From the NCBI GenBank assembly GCA_052168355.1, contig JBQLZQ010000084.1, positions 62,001 to 126,000 of the forward strand: 64,000 bases of DNA, read 5' to 3'. The translations under genes were made by a program, and so were the position numbers. This document shows positions 34,814 to 43,791 of this stretch, piece after piece; positions within the stretch are counted from its first letter, which is position 1, and each line of letters starts with the position of its first letter. The notes under the pieces are model-generated. The model was not told the DNA's origin. It did no database searches and saw only the letters and a program-made list of their open reading frames with translations. The stretch is from JBQLZQ01 sp052168355 (GTDB lineage Bacteria > Pseudomonadota > Alphaproteobacteria > DSM-16000 > Inquilinaceae).

Positions 34814-35494
34814 ATGGACACCGCGAAAACCAAGGAGTCCCAGTACCAGGTTATCGTCGATGCCGCCCAGGAACGGGGCGTCGAGCGCTTTGGCTTGCGC
34901 AGCAGCGAGAGCTGGTATGAGGATCCAAAGCACCTCGTCTTCCGGCTCGCGCGATATAAGTTCGTTTCAAAGATGCTGGCTGGCCGGCGCAGCGTGCTTG
35001 AAGTCGGCTGTGGTGACGCCTTTGGAATCCGGATCGTTCAGGCCGAGGTCGGAAAACTCACAGCGATCGATTTCGACCCGGTTTTCATCGATGACGTGAA
35101 TCAAAGGATGGTGCCACGCTGGACGTTTGATGCGCAGGTTCATGACATGCTGGACGGCCCCGTGCCTGGCAACTTCGACGCCGTCTATGCATTGGACGTC
35201 CTGGAGCACATCGACGCGGCCCAAGAGCGGACATTCCTTGCCAACGCCTTTGCCAATCTGGAGCCTCAGGGAGCGGCAATCATCGGCGTGCCCTCTTTGG
35301 AGAGCCAGATCTATGCGTCCCCGCAGTCGAAGGTCGGGCATGTCAACTGCAAGACCGCGCCCGACCTCAAGGCGCTGCTGCAGGACTATTTTCACAACGT
35401 CTTCATGTTCAGCATGAACGACGAGGTGGTGCACACCGGCTATCACAAGATGGCGCACTACATCTTCGCCCTGTGCGCGGGGAAGCGGGCTTGA
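34814..35494 (+). CDS. Class I SAM-dependent methyltransferase
   Basis: A 226-residue methyltransferase. The SAM motif is SVLEVGCGDAFGIRIVQ, followed by LTAIDFDPVFIDDV; FDAVYALDVLEHIDAAQE and GAAIIGVPSLESQIYA are motif II/III regions. No extra domain is present. ATG 34814 has a GAGG ribosome site, and the open frame to its left overlaps the preceding gene only by chance. It probably methylates a hydroxyl or amino group of a sugar or the glycan end. It closes a run of three co-oriented genes; a 350-base gap follows. Confidence 0.87.
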   Translation: MDTAKTKESQYQVIVDAAQERGVERFGLRSSESWYEDPKHLVFRLARYKFVSKMLAGRRSVLEVGCGDAFGIRIVQAEVGKLTAIDFDPVFIDDVNQRMVPRWTFDAQVHDMLDGPVPGNFDAVYALDVLEHIDAAQERTFLANAFANLEPQGAAIIGVPSLESQIYASPQSKVGHVNCKTAPDLKALLQDYFHNVFMFSMNDEVVHTGYHKMAHYIFALCAGKRA

Positions 35495-35844
35495 GGCAGT
35501 GTGCCTTTGCGGTCTGAAGTCTGTGTTTCCCTACATCGTGTGATGCGACTACGAAGGACTATGCTCCTACTCAAAGCCTAGGCGATAACAGGAATTTAAG
35601 TAGCGTAGTGCACGGATACCGATTCTCTTTCCGATGGCAACCGGATAGAACCCTCCTCACGGCGCGTTTCCTTGTGACGGGCCTGAATGCCATCACATGA
35701 AGGGCGCTTTTTTGTTGCATCCCAACATGAAACCCGACTAGGTCCGCTACCCAGGCTTGCCGCACTACTCTCCCTGGGTCGGTTGGCTGTGAGACGATAT
35801 GGCAGGCGGTGTGGTCACCGCAGCGCAGAATGGGAAAGATGAGA
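35495..35844. other. Intergenic region inside the polysaccharide locus
   Basis: About 350 bases between two rightward gene groups. No coding sequence is recognised. A T-run (GGGCGCTTTTTTG, near 35701-35713) could be the end of a terminator, but the preceding stem is weak. The right end should carry the promoter for the SDR/SIS/dehydratase/transketolase operon; no clear motif pair was found. Confidence 0.4.
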
Positions 35845-36783
35845 ATGAAGGTCTTCGTCACGGGCGCCTGCGGCTACAAGGGAACGGTCCTGGTGCCCAA
35901 GCTTCTGGAGCATGGGCACGACGTGATCGCCTTTGATATCCAATGGTTTGGTAACCATCTCCTGCCGCATCCGAAGCTCAGCGTGATAAAGGGCGACATT
36001 CGAAACGTCGATGATTACGACCTCCGCGGGGTCGATGCGATCATCCACCTATCCAGCGTCGCCAACGACCCGTGCGGCGACCTTGACCCGAAACTGACCT
36101 GGGAGATCAGCTGCCTGGCGACCATGCAACTGGCGGACCGCGCCAGGCGTGCGGGCATCAAGCAGTTCATCTACGCCTCGTCGGGGTCGGTCTATGGGAT
36201 CTCGGAAGAACCTCAGGTGACCGAGGATCTGCAGCTGTTCCCTTTGTCCGAGTATAACAAGACCAAGATGTGCGGGGAGCGCATCGTGCTGTCCTACCAG
36301 GATGACATGGCGGTTCAAATCGTGCGGCCGGCGACCGTGTGCGGCTTTTCGCCGCGCATGCGGTTCGACGTTTCGGTCAACATGTTGACCATGCAGGCGC
36401 TCGAGAACGGGCGCATCACAGTGTTCGGTGGCGATCAGACCCGTCCCAACGTGCATATCGACGATATCACCGATCTTTATGTTTTCCTGCTCCACAACTC
36501 GCAGCACACCGGCGTTTACAACGCGGGCTTCGAGAATATTTCCATCCGAAAGATCGCGGACATGGTCCGCGAAGTCGCCGACGCCGAGGTCGTGGTGACC
36601 CCATCGAACGACCCGCGATCCTACCGGGTCAACTCCGACAAGCTGCTTGCGACGGGCTTTCGGCCGAAAAAGACCGTGCGCGACGCCATTCAGGAACTGG
36701 CCGGGCTGTATGCCCAGGGGGTCCTAAAAAATGATCCCAGTTTTCACAATCTCAGATGGATGCAGCAGGAGGTGATGTCGTGA
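35845..36783 (+). CDS. NAD-dependent sugar epimerase/dehydratase (SDR)
   Basis: A 312-residue extended SDR. The cofactor loop is VFVTGACGYKGTVLVPKLL (G-x-x-G-x-x-G), the serine strand is QFIYASSGSVYGISEE, and the catalytic pair is SEYNKTKMCGE (Y-x-x-x-K). GVYNAGFENISIRKIADMV is typical of the C-terminal part. The reaction (epimerisation, dehydration or reduction of an NDP-sugar) cannot be decided. The ATG at 35845 has GGAAAG six bases upstream; ATGs at 35839 and 35830 are alternatives. Its TGA overlaps the GTG start of the SIS isomerase gene, so the two are coupled. Confidence 0.87.
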   Translation: MKVFVTGACGYKGTVLVPKLLEHGHDVIAFDIQWFGNHLLPHPKLSVIKGDIRNVDDYDLRGVDAIIHLSSVANDPCGDLDPKLTWEISCLATMQLADRARRAGIKQFIYASSGSVYGISEEPQVTEDLQLFPLSEYNKTKMCGERIVLSYQDDMAVQIVRPATVCGFSPRMRFDVSVNMLTMQALENGRITVFGGDQTRPNVHIDDITDLYVFLLHNSQHTGVYNAGFENISIRKIADMVREVADAEVVVTPSNDPRSYRVNSDKLLATGFRPKKTVRDAIQELAGLYAQGVLKNDPSFHNLRWMQQEVMS

Positions 36784-37406
36784 GCCTCCTGAAAGCAACC
36801 CCGATGCCCGCCCCGGGACCGGCGGCGACGGACATGTTTTCCGCCTACACCAAAAGACTGTCCAAGACGTTGGACGGCTACGACTGGTCGACCGTGGCGG
36901 AACTGGGCGAGGATCTACTGGTTGCGTGGAAGACCCGCAAGCAGGTCTTTTTTTGCGGCAACGGCGGCAGTGCTGGCAACGCCATACATTTGGCCAACGA
37001 CCTGATTTACGCTCTCAGCAAGGTTCCGGGCTCGGGAATCCGGGCGCATGCCCTACCGGCTAATGCGGCGGTGCTGACGTGCCTGGCCAATGACGAGGGC
37101 TACGACAAGATCTTTTCGGTTCAGCTCGGCGTCATGGCCAGCCCAAACGACATCCTCATCTGCTTTTCGGGCAGCGGCAACTCCCAGAACGTGCTTGAGG
37201 CACTGAACGAGGCCAAGCGGATCGGCATGAAAAGCTACGCCGTGGTGGGCTTTTCCGGCGGCAAGGCCAAAGGGCTGGCCGACCGCCCCATCCACTTCCC
37301 GATTGACGATATGCAGATCTGCGAAGATGCGCAGCTCATCGTCGGCCATATGCTGATGCAGTTCCTTTGGTCCAGGCGACACGAGGTCGTCGGCAGCGCG
37401 TCCTGA
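36780..37406 (+). CDS. SIS-domain phosphoheptose isomerase-like protein (GmhA-like)
   Basis: A 208-residue SIS-domain protein. VFFCGNGGSAGNAIHLANDL matches the GmhA phosphosugar loop, followed by LANDEGYDKIFSVQL and ILICFSGSGNSQNVLEAL. GmhA converts sedoheptulose 7-phosphate to D-glycero-manno-heptose 7-phosphate. The GTG start at 36780 is well supported: GGAGGTGA lies just upstream, and the GTGA overlaps the previous stop. An ATG at 36756 is less likely. With the fusion kinase, HAD phosphatase and nucleotidyltransferase genes, this suggests activation of a heptose-like sugar (inference). A nearby split transketolase could provide the ketose phosphate. Confidence 0.87.
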   Translation: MSLLKATPMPAPGPAATDMFSAYTKRLSKTLDGYDWSTVAELGEDLLVAWKTRKQVFFCGNGGSAGNAIHLANDLIYALSKVPGSGIRAHALPANAAVLTCLANDEGYDKIFSVQLGVMASPNDILICFSGSGNSQNVLEALNEAKRIGMKSYAVVGFSGGKAKGLADRPIHFPIDDMQICEDAQLIVGHMLMQFLWSRRHEVVGSAS

Positions 37407-37417
37407 TCGGGAAACCC

Positions 37418-38416
37418 ATGGCTGGCAACCAACGCTTCCTGGTCCTCGGATCCAATTCGTTTTCCGGGGCCACCTTTTGCGATCACCTGACGGCCTGTGG
37501 CTTCGACGTTCTGGCGACCAGTCGGTCGCCGGAATCGCACGAGGCGCTGCTGCCCTACAAATGGCAAAAGCGGCCCGGCAAGGTGCGTTTCGAACGGGTC
37601 GACATCAATCATGATCTGGATGCGCTGAACGCGTTGCTCAGGCGCGAAAAGCCCACTCACGTCGTCAATTTCGCCGCCCAGAGCATGGTCGGCCAAAGCT
37701 GGGACCATCCCGACGATTGGATGTACACTAACGTCGTATCGACCGTGCGGCTGCACAACCTTTTGCGTGCCTATGACGGCCTGGACCGCTACGTCCATGT
37801 AACGACGCCCGAAGTTTACGGTTCGACGGAAGGCTGGGTGCGCGAGGACTGTCCCTACGCCCCGTCCACGCCCTACGCCGTCTCGCGCGCGGCCGGCGAC
37901 ATGAGCCTGAAGACATACACCGACAATTTCGGCCTTCCTGCCGTCTCGACCAGGGCGGCAAACGTCTACGGTCCCGGCCAGCAACTCTATCGAATCGTCC
38001 CGCGCACCATCTACGCGGTCATGGCCGGGCAGAAGTTGCGCCTGGACGGCGGCGGCAAGTCCGTCCGCGTATTCATCCACATGGCCGACGTGTCCGATGC
38101 CACACTGAAGGTCGCGCTTCACGGCGCGGCGGGGCACTGCTACCATATCTCCGGGTACGAATTGATCTCGATCCGTGAGCTGGTGGAAATGGTCCTTGAG
38201 ACGCTTGGCGCGTCGTTCGAAGACCATGTGGAGATAGGGCCGGAACGGCCCGGCAAGGACACGGCCTACATGTTGGACACGTTCAAGATCCGCACCGAGC
38301 TGGGTTGGCGGGACAAGATCAGTTTGCGTGAAGGGGTGGAGGACACCATCGCCTGGGCCAAGCGGTTCGAGGCCGTCTTGCCCGACCTGCCGTCCCAGTA
38401 CGTGCACAAACCCTAG
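37418..38416 (+). CDS. GDP-mannose 4,6-dehydratase-like SDR with Tyr-x3-Arg
   Basis: A 332-residue extended SDR resembling GDP-sugar 4,6-dehydratases: NFAAQSMVGQSWDHPDDWMYTNV, HVTTPEVYGSTEG, and a C-terminal block ERPGKDTAYMLDTFKIRTELGW. Two family hallmarks are changed. The cofactor loop reads LGSNSFSG with Ser in place of the middle Gly. The catalytic Y-x-x-x-K reads Y153-AVS-R157 (CGC codon), so the usual Lys is Arg. The Thr and Glu of the TPEVYG motif are kept. It may still be active with altered chemistry, or may act as an epimerase or reductase. It lies 11 bases after the SIS gene. Confidence 0.84.
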   Translation: MAGNQRFLVLGSNSFSGATFCDHLTACGFDVLATSRSPESHEALLPYKWQKRPGKVRFERVDINHDLDALNALLRREKPTHVVNFAAQSMVGQSWDHPDDWMYTNVVSTVRLHNLLRAYDGLDRYVHVTTPEVYGSTEGWVREDCPYAPSTPYAVSRAAGDMSLKTYTDNFGLPAVSTRAANVYGPGQQLYRIVPRTIYAVMAGQKLRLDGGGKSVRVFIHMADVSDATLKVALHGAAGHCYHISGYELISIRELVEMVLETLGASFEDHVEIGPERPGKDTAYMLDTFKIRTELGWRDKISLREGVEDTIAWAKRFEAVLPDLPSQYVHKP

Positions 38417-38429
38417 GGGGGACCTTTTC

Positions 38430-39272
38430 ATGAATGCCCCAGCCGTTTTCCTAAGCCCGGATGTCGAGGGCTTGCGGGCGCAAGCCGCCTGTATTCGCGG
38501 CCGGATCGTGGAGATGTGCCATGCCTCCCGGTCCGCGCATCTTGGGTCTTCCCTGTCTTGCGTGGACATTCTGACAGCGGCCTATTGGCACGTTCTGAAC
38601 ATCGATCCGAAGACACCCGACGACCCCAACCGAGACCGCTTCATCCTTTCCAAGGGTCACGCGGCCATGGCGATCTACGCCACGCTCGCCATGCGCGGCT
38701 ATTTCCCGGAAGACGAGCTGGCGACCTACAACCAGGATAACGGCCGTCTGGCCGAGCATCCGCCGGCCAACATGCTGCCAGGCATCGAGGCGGCGACGGG
38801 GTCGCTCGGTCACGGTCTGCCGCTTGGCCTCGGCATGGCGTTGTCGGCGCGCATCAAAGGCCAGCGATACCGCGTCTACGCCCTTCTGTCCGATGGCGAG
38901 AACAACGAGGGCTCGGTATGGGAGGCGGCGATGTTCGCCGCCGGGCAAAACCTGGATCGCGTCTGCGTCATCGTCGATTACAACAAATGGCAGGCGACCG
39001 CCCGGTCGAATGAGACGCTGGCGCTGGCGCCGCTGCGCGACAAGTGGGCGGCCTTCGGTTGGGATGCCTACGAAGTCGACGGTCACGATGTCGGACAATT
39101 GGCGGAGATGATGGCGAACATGCCCAACGGATCGGGCAAGCCGGTCGCGCTCATTGCCCATACAGTCAAGGGCAAGGGCGTTTCGTTCATGGAGGACGAC
39201 AACAATTGGCACTACCGCGCGCCAACGGCGGAAGAGGTGGTCAAGGCGCGTGTCGAGCTGGGGCTGAAGTGA
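38430..39272 (+). CDS. Transketolase N-terminal (TPP-binding) subunit
   Basis: A 280-residue protein matching the first third of transketolase. SKGHAAMAIYATLAMRGYF, GSLGHGLPLGLGMALSARIK and LLSDGENNEGSVWEAAMFAA...VDYNKWQ make up the thiamine diphosphate/Mg2+ site (D-G-x26-N type). Split transketolases are known in several bacteria. A stand-alone copy inside a polysaccharide locus suggests a dedicated two-carbon ketol transfer, for example to lengthen or branch a sugar (inference). It is followed at one base by the C-terminal subunit gene. ATG 38430 follows GGGGGGA. Confidence 0.93.
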   Translation: MNAPAVFLSPDVEGLRAQAACIRGRIVEMCHASRSAHLGSSLSCVDILTAAYWHVLNIDPKTPDDPNRDRFILSKGHAAMAIYATLAMRGYFPEDELATYNQDNGRLAEHPPANMLPGIEAATGSLGHGLPLGLGMALSARIKGQRYRVYALLSDGENNEGSVWEAAMFAAGQNLDRVCVIVDYNKWQATARSNETLALAPLRDKWAAFGWDAYEVDGHDVGQLAEMMANMPNGSGKPVALIAHTVKGKGVSFMEDDNNWHYRAPTAEEVVKARVELGLK

Positions 39273-39273
39273 C

Positions 39274-40215
39274 ATGAGAAACGCGTTCGCCGACGAAGTC
39301 ACCAAACTGGCCCAGGATGATTCTCGCATCGTCATGTTGTCCGGAGATATCGGCAACAAGCTGTTCGACAAGTTCAAGGCCGCGCAGCCCGAACGGTTCT
39401 TCAACTGCGGCGTTGCTGAGCAGAACATGATTGGCGTCGCCGCCGGCATGGCCATGTCCGGGCTGCGACCGGTGGCCTACACGATCACGCCGTTCGTAAC
39501 GACCCGCTGCCTGGAGCAGATCCGCACCGACGCGGCTTATCACGACGTACCGGTAACGGTAGTGGCGGTCGGCGCCGGCCTGGCCTATGCCGGACTCGGC
39601 CCAACCCACCATGCGTGCGAAGATCTCTCTTTTCTTCGCACGATTCCCAACATGGTAGTGATCGCCCCAGGCGATGAATGGGAGGTGCGGGCCGCGCTGG
39701 GGGCCATCATGAAACAGAACCACCCCGCCTACTTGCGTATGGGCAAGAAGGGCGAGCCGGTGATCCACGATGGCCCTATCGCCGATTTCGAGATCGGAAA
39801 GGCGATAACGATGGCGGACGGGAACGATGTCTGCCTTCTATCCACCGGCAACATCCTGCCCGAAGCGCTGGAGGCCGGCCGGCGGCTGGGCGAACGGGGT
39901 GTGTCGGCGCGTGTGGTCAGCTTTCATACCCTCAAGCCGCTGGACACGACCTGTCTGGCCGAGGTTTTCCAACGCTTCGAGCGCGTGGTGACGATCGAGG
40001 AGCACTCGCTGATCGGTGGCTTGGGGTCGGCGGTGGCCGAATGGGCCACGGATGAAGGTGCCGACACACGCAAGCTGCTGCGGATCGGAACACCCGACAG
40101 GTTCTTCAAGCTGTCGGGCGAGCAGGAGTTCGCCCGAGAACAGCTTGGTCTCACGGGTCACCAGATCGCCGACCGCGTAGCCGCCGTTCTCCCCAACAGG
40201 GTATCAGCCGCCTGA
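39274..40215 (+). CDS. Transketolase C-terminal subunit
   Basis: A 313-residue partner of the preceding subunit. It holds the pyrimidine-binding domain, with Glu in NCGVAEQNMIGVAAGMA and the GLAYAGLGPTHHACEDLSFLR segment, and the C-terminal domain (ARVVSFHTLKPLDT, VVTIEEHSLIGGLGSAVAEW). Together the two polypeptides supply a full transketolase. DXP synthase is a related alternative, but the lengths and the His pattern favour transketolase. The stop overlaps the start of the dehydrogenase gene (TGATG). Confidence 0.93.
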   Translation: MRNAFADEVTKLAQDDSRIVMLSGDIGNKLFDKFKAAQPERFFNCGVAEQNMIGVAAGMAMSGLRPVAYTITPFVTTRCLEQIRTDAAYHDVPVTVVAVGAGLAYAGLGPTHHACEDLSFLRTIPNMVVIAPGDEWEVRAALGAIMKQNHPAYLRMGKKGEPVIHDGPIADFEIGKAITMADGNDVCLLSTGNILPEALEAGRRLGERGVSARVVSFHTLKPLDTTCLAEVFQRFERVVTIEEHSLIGGLGSAVAEWATDEGADTRKLLRIGTPDRFFKLSGEQEFAREQLGLTGHQIADRVAAVLPNRVSAA

Positions 40216-41255
40216 TGAAGACCGAAGCCGCCATCCTGGTCGAAACCGGCCGGCCTCTCGCCATGGCCAAATTGGGGATTCCCGCGCTGAGAACCGGTCA
40301 GGTGCTGGTCGAGATCGCCTATTCCGGGGCTTGCGGCACCCAGGTCATGGAATGGCGCGGCGACAAGGGGCCCGACAAATGGCTGCCCCATTGCATGGGC
40401 CATGAGGGCACCGGCACGGTGATCGATAGGGGCCCCGGGGTTACCAAGGTCAAGGATGGTGACAAGGTGGTTCTGTCGTGGATCCGCGGCACCGGTGTCG
40501 AGGCGGGTGGCTGCCAATACGACTGGAACGGCAAACAAGTGAACGCCGGCGGCGTGACCACCTTTCAGCGCCACGCGGTGGTCAGTGAGAACCGCCTGAC
40601 GCCGTTGCCCGATGCGTTAGCACTGGACGTCGCGATTCTACTGGGCTGCGCCGTACCGACGGGGATGGGCGCGGTCTTCAATGTGCTGAAGACCAGCAGC
40701 GGCGACAGCATCGCCATTTTTGGTACCGGCGGTATCGGCCTTAACGCCTGCATGGCCGCGGCGTTTGCCGGTGGTATGCCGGTCATCGGCATCGACCCGA
40801 ATCCGGCACGCCGCCGGCTTGCCATGGCCTACGGCGCCACTCACACGATCGATCCGGCCGATGGGGACGTGGTTGAAGCGGTGCGCGCGATCGTGCCGGG
40901 CGGCGTCGATCTGGCGGTCGAGGCGTCGGGGCAGCCGGCGGTCATGAACGGTGCGATCAATGCCGTGCGCGCGCAGGGCGGACGCGCCGTCGTGATCGGC
41001 AACGCGAAGGTCGGGAATGCCCTGACTCTCGATCCGGCCGTCTTCAATCAGGGCAAAAGCCTGCTTGGCACCTGGGGCGGCGACAGCGTTCCGGACCGCG
41101 ACTATCCAAGGTTTGGTAGGCTTTTGGCCAGTGAGCGTTTTCCCGTGCGCGACCTATTGAGCGCGCCGTACAGACTGGACCAGACCTCCCAGGCACTGGA
41201 GGACCTGTCCGCCGGACGCGTCGGCCGGCCAATGATCGATATGTCGAAGACTTGA
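40215..41255 (+). CDS. Medium-chain alcohol/sugar dehydrogenase
   Basis: A 346-residue MDR-family dehydrogenase. Catalytic zinc ligands are in YSGACGTQVMEW and CMGHEGTGTVI, and the NAD(P) site is IAIFGTGGIGLNACMAAAFAGG. The four-cysteine structural zinc lobe of typical alcohol dehydrogenases is missing; only a Gly-Gly-Cys remains (AGGCQYDWNG). Related enzymes oxidise or reduce sugar or polyol hydroxyls in secondary-metabolite pathways. It overlaps the transketolase gene by one base, so it probably acts on the transketolase product. The substrate is unknown. Confidence 0.88.
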   Translation: MKTEAAILVETGRPLAMAKLGIPALRTGQVLVEIAYSGACGTQVMEWRGDKGPDKWLPHCMGHEGTGTVIDRGPGVTKVKDGDKVVLSWIRGTGVEAGGCQYDWNGKQVNAGGVTTFQRHAVVSENRLTPLPDALALDVAILLGCAVPTGMGAVFNVLKTSSGDSIAIFGTGGIGLNACMAAAFAGGMPVIGIDPNPARRRLAMAYGATHTIDPADGDVVEAVRAIVPGGVDLAVEASGQPAVMNGAINAVRAQGGRAVVIGNAKVGNALTLDPAVFNQGKSLLGTWGGDSVPDRDYPRFGRLLASERFPVRDLLSAPYRLDQTSQALEDLSAGRVGRPMIDMSKT

Positions 41256-41259
41256 GTCG

Positions 41260-41868
41260 ATGCCCATGCGCATTGGGATCGACTTTGACAATACTATCGC
41301 CAATTACGACGGTGTGTTTCATGCTGCCGCCGTCGAACGCGGATTGATCCCGGCCGATATCGGAACCGGCAAGAATGCGGTTCGCGACTATCTCAATGGA
41401 TCAGGCCGCAAAGAGGCCTTCACCGAGCTGCAGGGTTACGTCTACGGCGCACGCATGGATCTGGTTTCGCCCTATCCGCACGCCGCGGACTTCGTCGGGG
41501 CCGCGATCGGCGACGGCCACGACGTCTTCGTGATCAGCCATAAGACCCGAACCCCGATGATCGGCCCGGCTTATGACATGCACGCCGCCGCGCGCGGCTT
41601 TCTGGAAGCTCACGGCTTTGTCGCTCCCGGCATGATCCCGACTGAGCACACGTTCTTCGAACCCACCAAAGAGGATAAGGTGCGACGTGCCGCCGCGGTT
41701 GGCGTCGACGTGTTCGTGGACGACCTTCCCGAGATCCTGGTCATGGACGGCTTTCCTTCCGCGACACGTCGCATCCTGTTCGATCCGCTTGACGGCCATG
41801 CCGTCGCGAATTGCGGACTTGAGCGGTATTCGGACTGGCGCTCCATCCGCCTTAGCCTCTTGAGCTGA
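41260..41868 (+). CDS. HAD-family phosphatase
   Basis: A 202-residue HAD-like protein. Motif I is GIDFDNTIANYDG (nucleophile and acid/base Asp), motif II is VFVISHKTRTP (Ser), and motifs III/IV are KEDKVRRAA and VFVDDLPEILVM (Lys and Asp-Asp). A helical cap insert lies between motifs I and II. Context suggests dephosphorylation of a sugar bisphosphate or sugar phosphate, as GmhB does in heptose activation; sequence similarity to GmhB itself is weak. It is tightly spaced with its neighbours in the rightward operon. Confidence 0.82.
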   Translation: MPMRIGIDFDNTIANYDGVFHAAAVERGLIPADIGTGKNAVRDYLNGSGRKEAFTELQGYVYGARMDLVSPYPHAADFVGAAIGDGHDVFVISHKTRTPMIGPAYDMHAAARGFLEAHGFVAPGMIPTEHTFFEPTKEDKVRRAAAVGVDVFVDDLPEILVMDGFPSATRRILFDPLDGHAVANCGLERYSDWRSIRLSLLS

Positions 41869-41873
41869 ACGCC

Positions 41874-42920
41874 ATGCCTTCCTGTCTGCCGTCCGTGGCG
41901 GCCGATCCGGACCTTGTGGCTCAAGCCGGCGCAATCTGCACGGCCGCCGGGCTGGCGCGCCCGTCGGGGCTTGAGCAGCTTTCCGGCGGCAGGAACAACC
42001 GGGTGTTCCGCCTGGAACTGGTCGACGGCGATGCGGTCATCTTGAAGAGCTACTATCGGGACGACCACGATCCGCGCGACCGTTTGAGCGCTGAATGGGA
42101 TTTTTTGACATTCGCCTGGAGCAAGGGCGCGCGCAACGTACCGCGGCCGATTGCTCGTGATGATGCCACGGGGATCGGGATCTACGGCCTTCTCGAAGGC
42201 CGGAAGCTGACGACCGACGCCATCGCTAGCACCCACATCGAACAGGCGGCGACGTTCATCTGCGCGATCAACCGGGGCGACCGTCCGCGGGAGGCGCTCA
42301 AGCCAGGCTCCGAGGCGTGCTTCTCCATCGCCGACCATCTGGGAAAGGTGGACCGTCGCATGGCGGGGATGGGCACGCTCGATCCTCAGGCGCCTTACGC
42401 CGAGGCGGCGGCCGCGCTGATAACCGATACACTGATCCCCGGCTGGCAGAAGGTGAAAGCGGGCATTGTCGAGGCCTGCGCCAAGGCCAGCCTCGCTCTC
42501 GATGCACCGATCACCGAAAGGGAGGTCATCGTGTCGCCATCGGACTTCGGGTTCCACAACGCGCTCTGGGACGATCGCAAGGGCCTGGGCTTTCTGGATT
42601 TCGAATATGCCGGCTGGGACGATCCGGCCAAGCTGGCGGGCGATTTCTTCAATTGCCCGGAGATCCCCGTTCCAGCCCGCTATTTCGACATGTTCGTCGA
42701 AACGCTGTGCTGGCGCCTCGACCTCGGCGAGACCGCGCTGACCCGGATGGTCATGCTGCGCGATGTCTATCGGCTAAAATGGGCCTGTATCATACTCAAC
42801 GACTTTCTTCCGCATGATGACGCGCGCCGACGCTTCGCCGATCAGGGCGATCGCGCGGCCCGTTGCGCCGCGCAACTGGCAAAGGCCGCTGCCCTGATTT
42901 CCGGTCGCGGAACCAACTGA
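41874..42920 (+). CDS. Aminoglycoside phosphotransferase-like kinase
   Basis: A 348-residue protein of the APH/choline kinase fold. LSGGRNNRVFRLELVDGDAVILKSYY is the ATP-binding glycine strand and Lys. The catalytic loop is VIVSPSDFGFHNALWDD (S-D-x-G-x-x-N), and the metal Asp follows in GFLDFEYAGWDDP. Relatives in surface-polysaccharide loci phosphorylate sugars or small alcohols. The protein may provide the kinase step for the sugar handled by the neighbouring HAD phosphatase. Antibiotic resistance is unlikely given the context. The gap to the previous gene is only five bases. Confidence 0.86.
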   Translation: MPSCLPSVAADPDLVAQAGAICTAAGLARPSGLEQLSGGRNNRVFRLELVDGDAVILKSYYRDDHDPRDRLSAEWDFLTFAWSKGARNVPRPIARDDATGIGIYGLLEGRKLTTDAIASTHIEQAATFICAINRGDRPREALKPGSEACFSIADHLGKVDRRMAGMGTLDPQAPYAEAAAALITDTLIPGWQKVKAGIVEACAKASLALDAPITEREVIVSPSDFGFHNALWDDRKGLGFLDFEYAGWDDPAKLAGDFFNCPEIPVPARYFDMFVETLCWRLDLGETALTRMVMLRDVYRLKWACIILNDFLPHDDARRRFADQGDRAARCAAQLAKAAALISGRGTN

Positions 42921-42967
42921 GCAACATCACGGCACGTTTATCCATACCTGCGCTGAAGGGAGACAAG

Positions 42968-43630
42968 ATGGCCTACCGAGACTTCGTCAACCTGATACAC
43001 AAATCGACGAAACGCGATTACCTGGCCCGCGTCAACGAGATCGACAAGGCCGAAGTCGCCGAGGTGGCCATCCGGTTCGGCAAGGACTACTGGGACGGCA
43101 GTCGACTGACCGGCTATGGCGGCTACAACTACGATGGCCGGTGGCGCCGTGTTGCCGACGCCATGGTGGACTCCTATGGCATCAAGCCGAGAATGCGCAT
43201 CCTGGACGTCGGGTCGGGCAAGGGCTTTCTGCTGCACGACCTCACCGAGGCGTGTCCGGGCGTCGAGGTGGCCGGCATCGATGTCTCTGGCTACGCGATC
43301 GAGCATACGATGGACACGGTCAAACCGTATTGCAGGGTCGGCACGGCGGCCACGCTGCCCTGGCCCGACGACCATTTCGATCTCGTCATCTCGATCAATA
43401 CGCTGCACAACCTCTTCCTGCCGGAGCTCTGGTCGGCATTCCAGGAGATCGAGCGCGTGGGACGCGGCGCGAAGTACGTCTGTGTCGAGGGCTACCGCAA
43501 CGAGCGGGAAAAGATGAACCTGATGTATTGGCAGCTAACCTGCCGCGTCTTTCATACCCCTGAGGAGTGGCGTTTCCTTTTCGAGAAGACCGGCTACACT
43601 GGCGATCACGAATTCATCTACTTCGAATGA
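42968..43630 (+). CDS. Class I SAM-dependent methyltransferase
   Basis: A 220-residue methyltransferase. The SAM motif is MRILDVGSGKGFLLHDL, followed by VEVAGIDVSGYAIEHT, LPWPDDHFDLVISINTLHNL and a late AKYVCVEGYRN strand. The ATG at 42968 has a GAAGGGAGA ribosome site. It is the last gene of the rightward operon of the polysaccharide locus. It probably methylates a sugar hydroxyl or a chain end; capping by methylation is a known way to stop chain growth in ABC-dependent O-antigens, but this protein is not recognisably WbdD. Confidence 0.88.
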   Translation: MAYRDFVNLIHKSTKRDYLARVNEIDKAEVAEVAIRFGKDYWDGSRLTGYGGYNYDGRWRRVADAMVDSYGIKPRMRILDVGSGKGFLLHDLTEACPGVEVAGIDVSGYAIEHTMDTVKPYCRVGTAATLPWPDDHFDLVISINTLHNLFLPELWSAFQEIERVGRGAKYVCVEGYRNEREKMNLMYWQLTCRVFHTPEEWRFLFEKTGYTGDHEFIYFE

Positions 43631-43791
43631 GCGGCGTTCTGTGTGACCATCGGGGCTTGAGCAAGCCGTCGGACGCGGACAGCTTCCCCTCGCACGCCCC
43701 GTCGATCTGGATCTGAAATGGAGCGGCGGTGCAGGCAGTTCTCGCGGACCCGTCGCCGGCCGTCAGTCAGACTTAACGGGGCCGTGATCGG

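Noticed and set aside
41874..42920. Aminoglycoside resistance gene
   Set aside because: The APH-like fold is shared by many sugar and choline kinases, and the gene is embedded in a polysaccharide operon.
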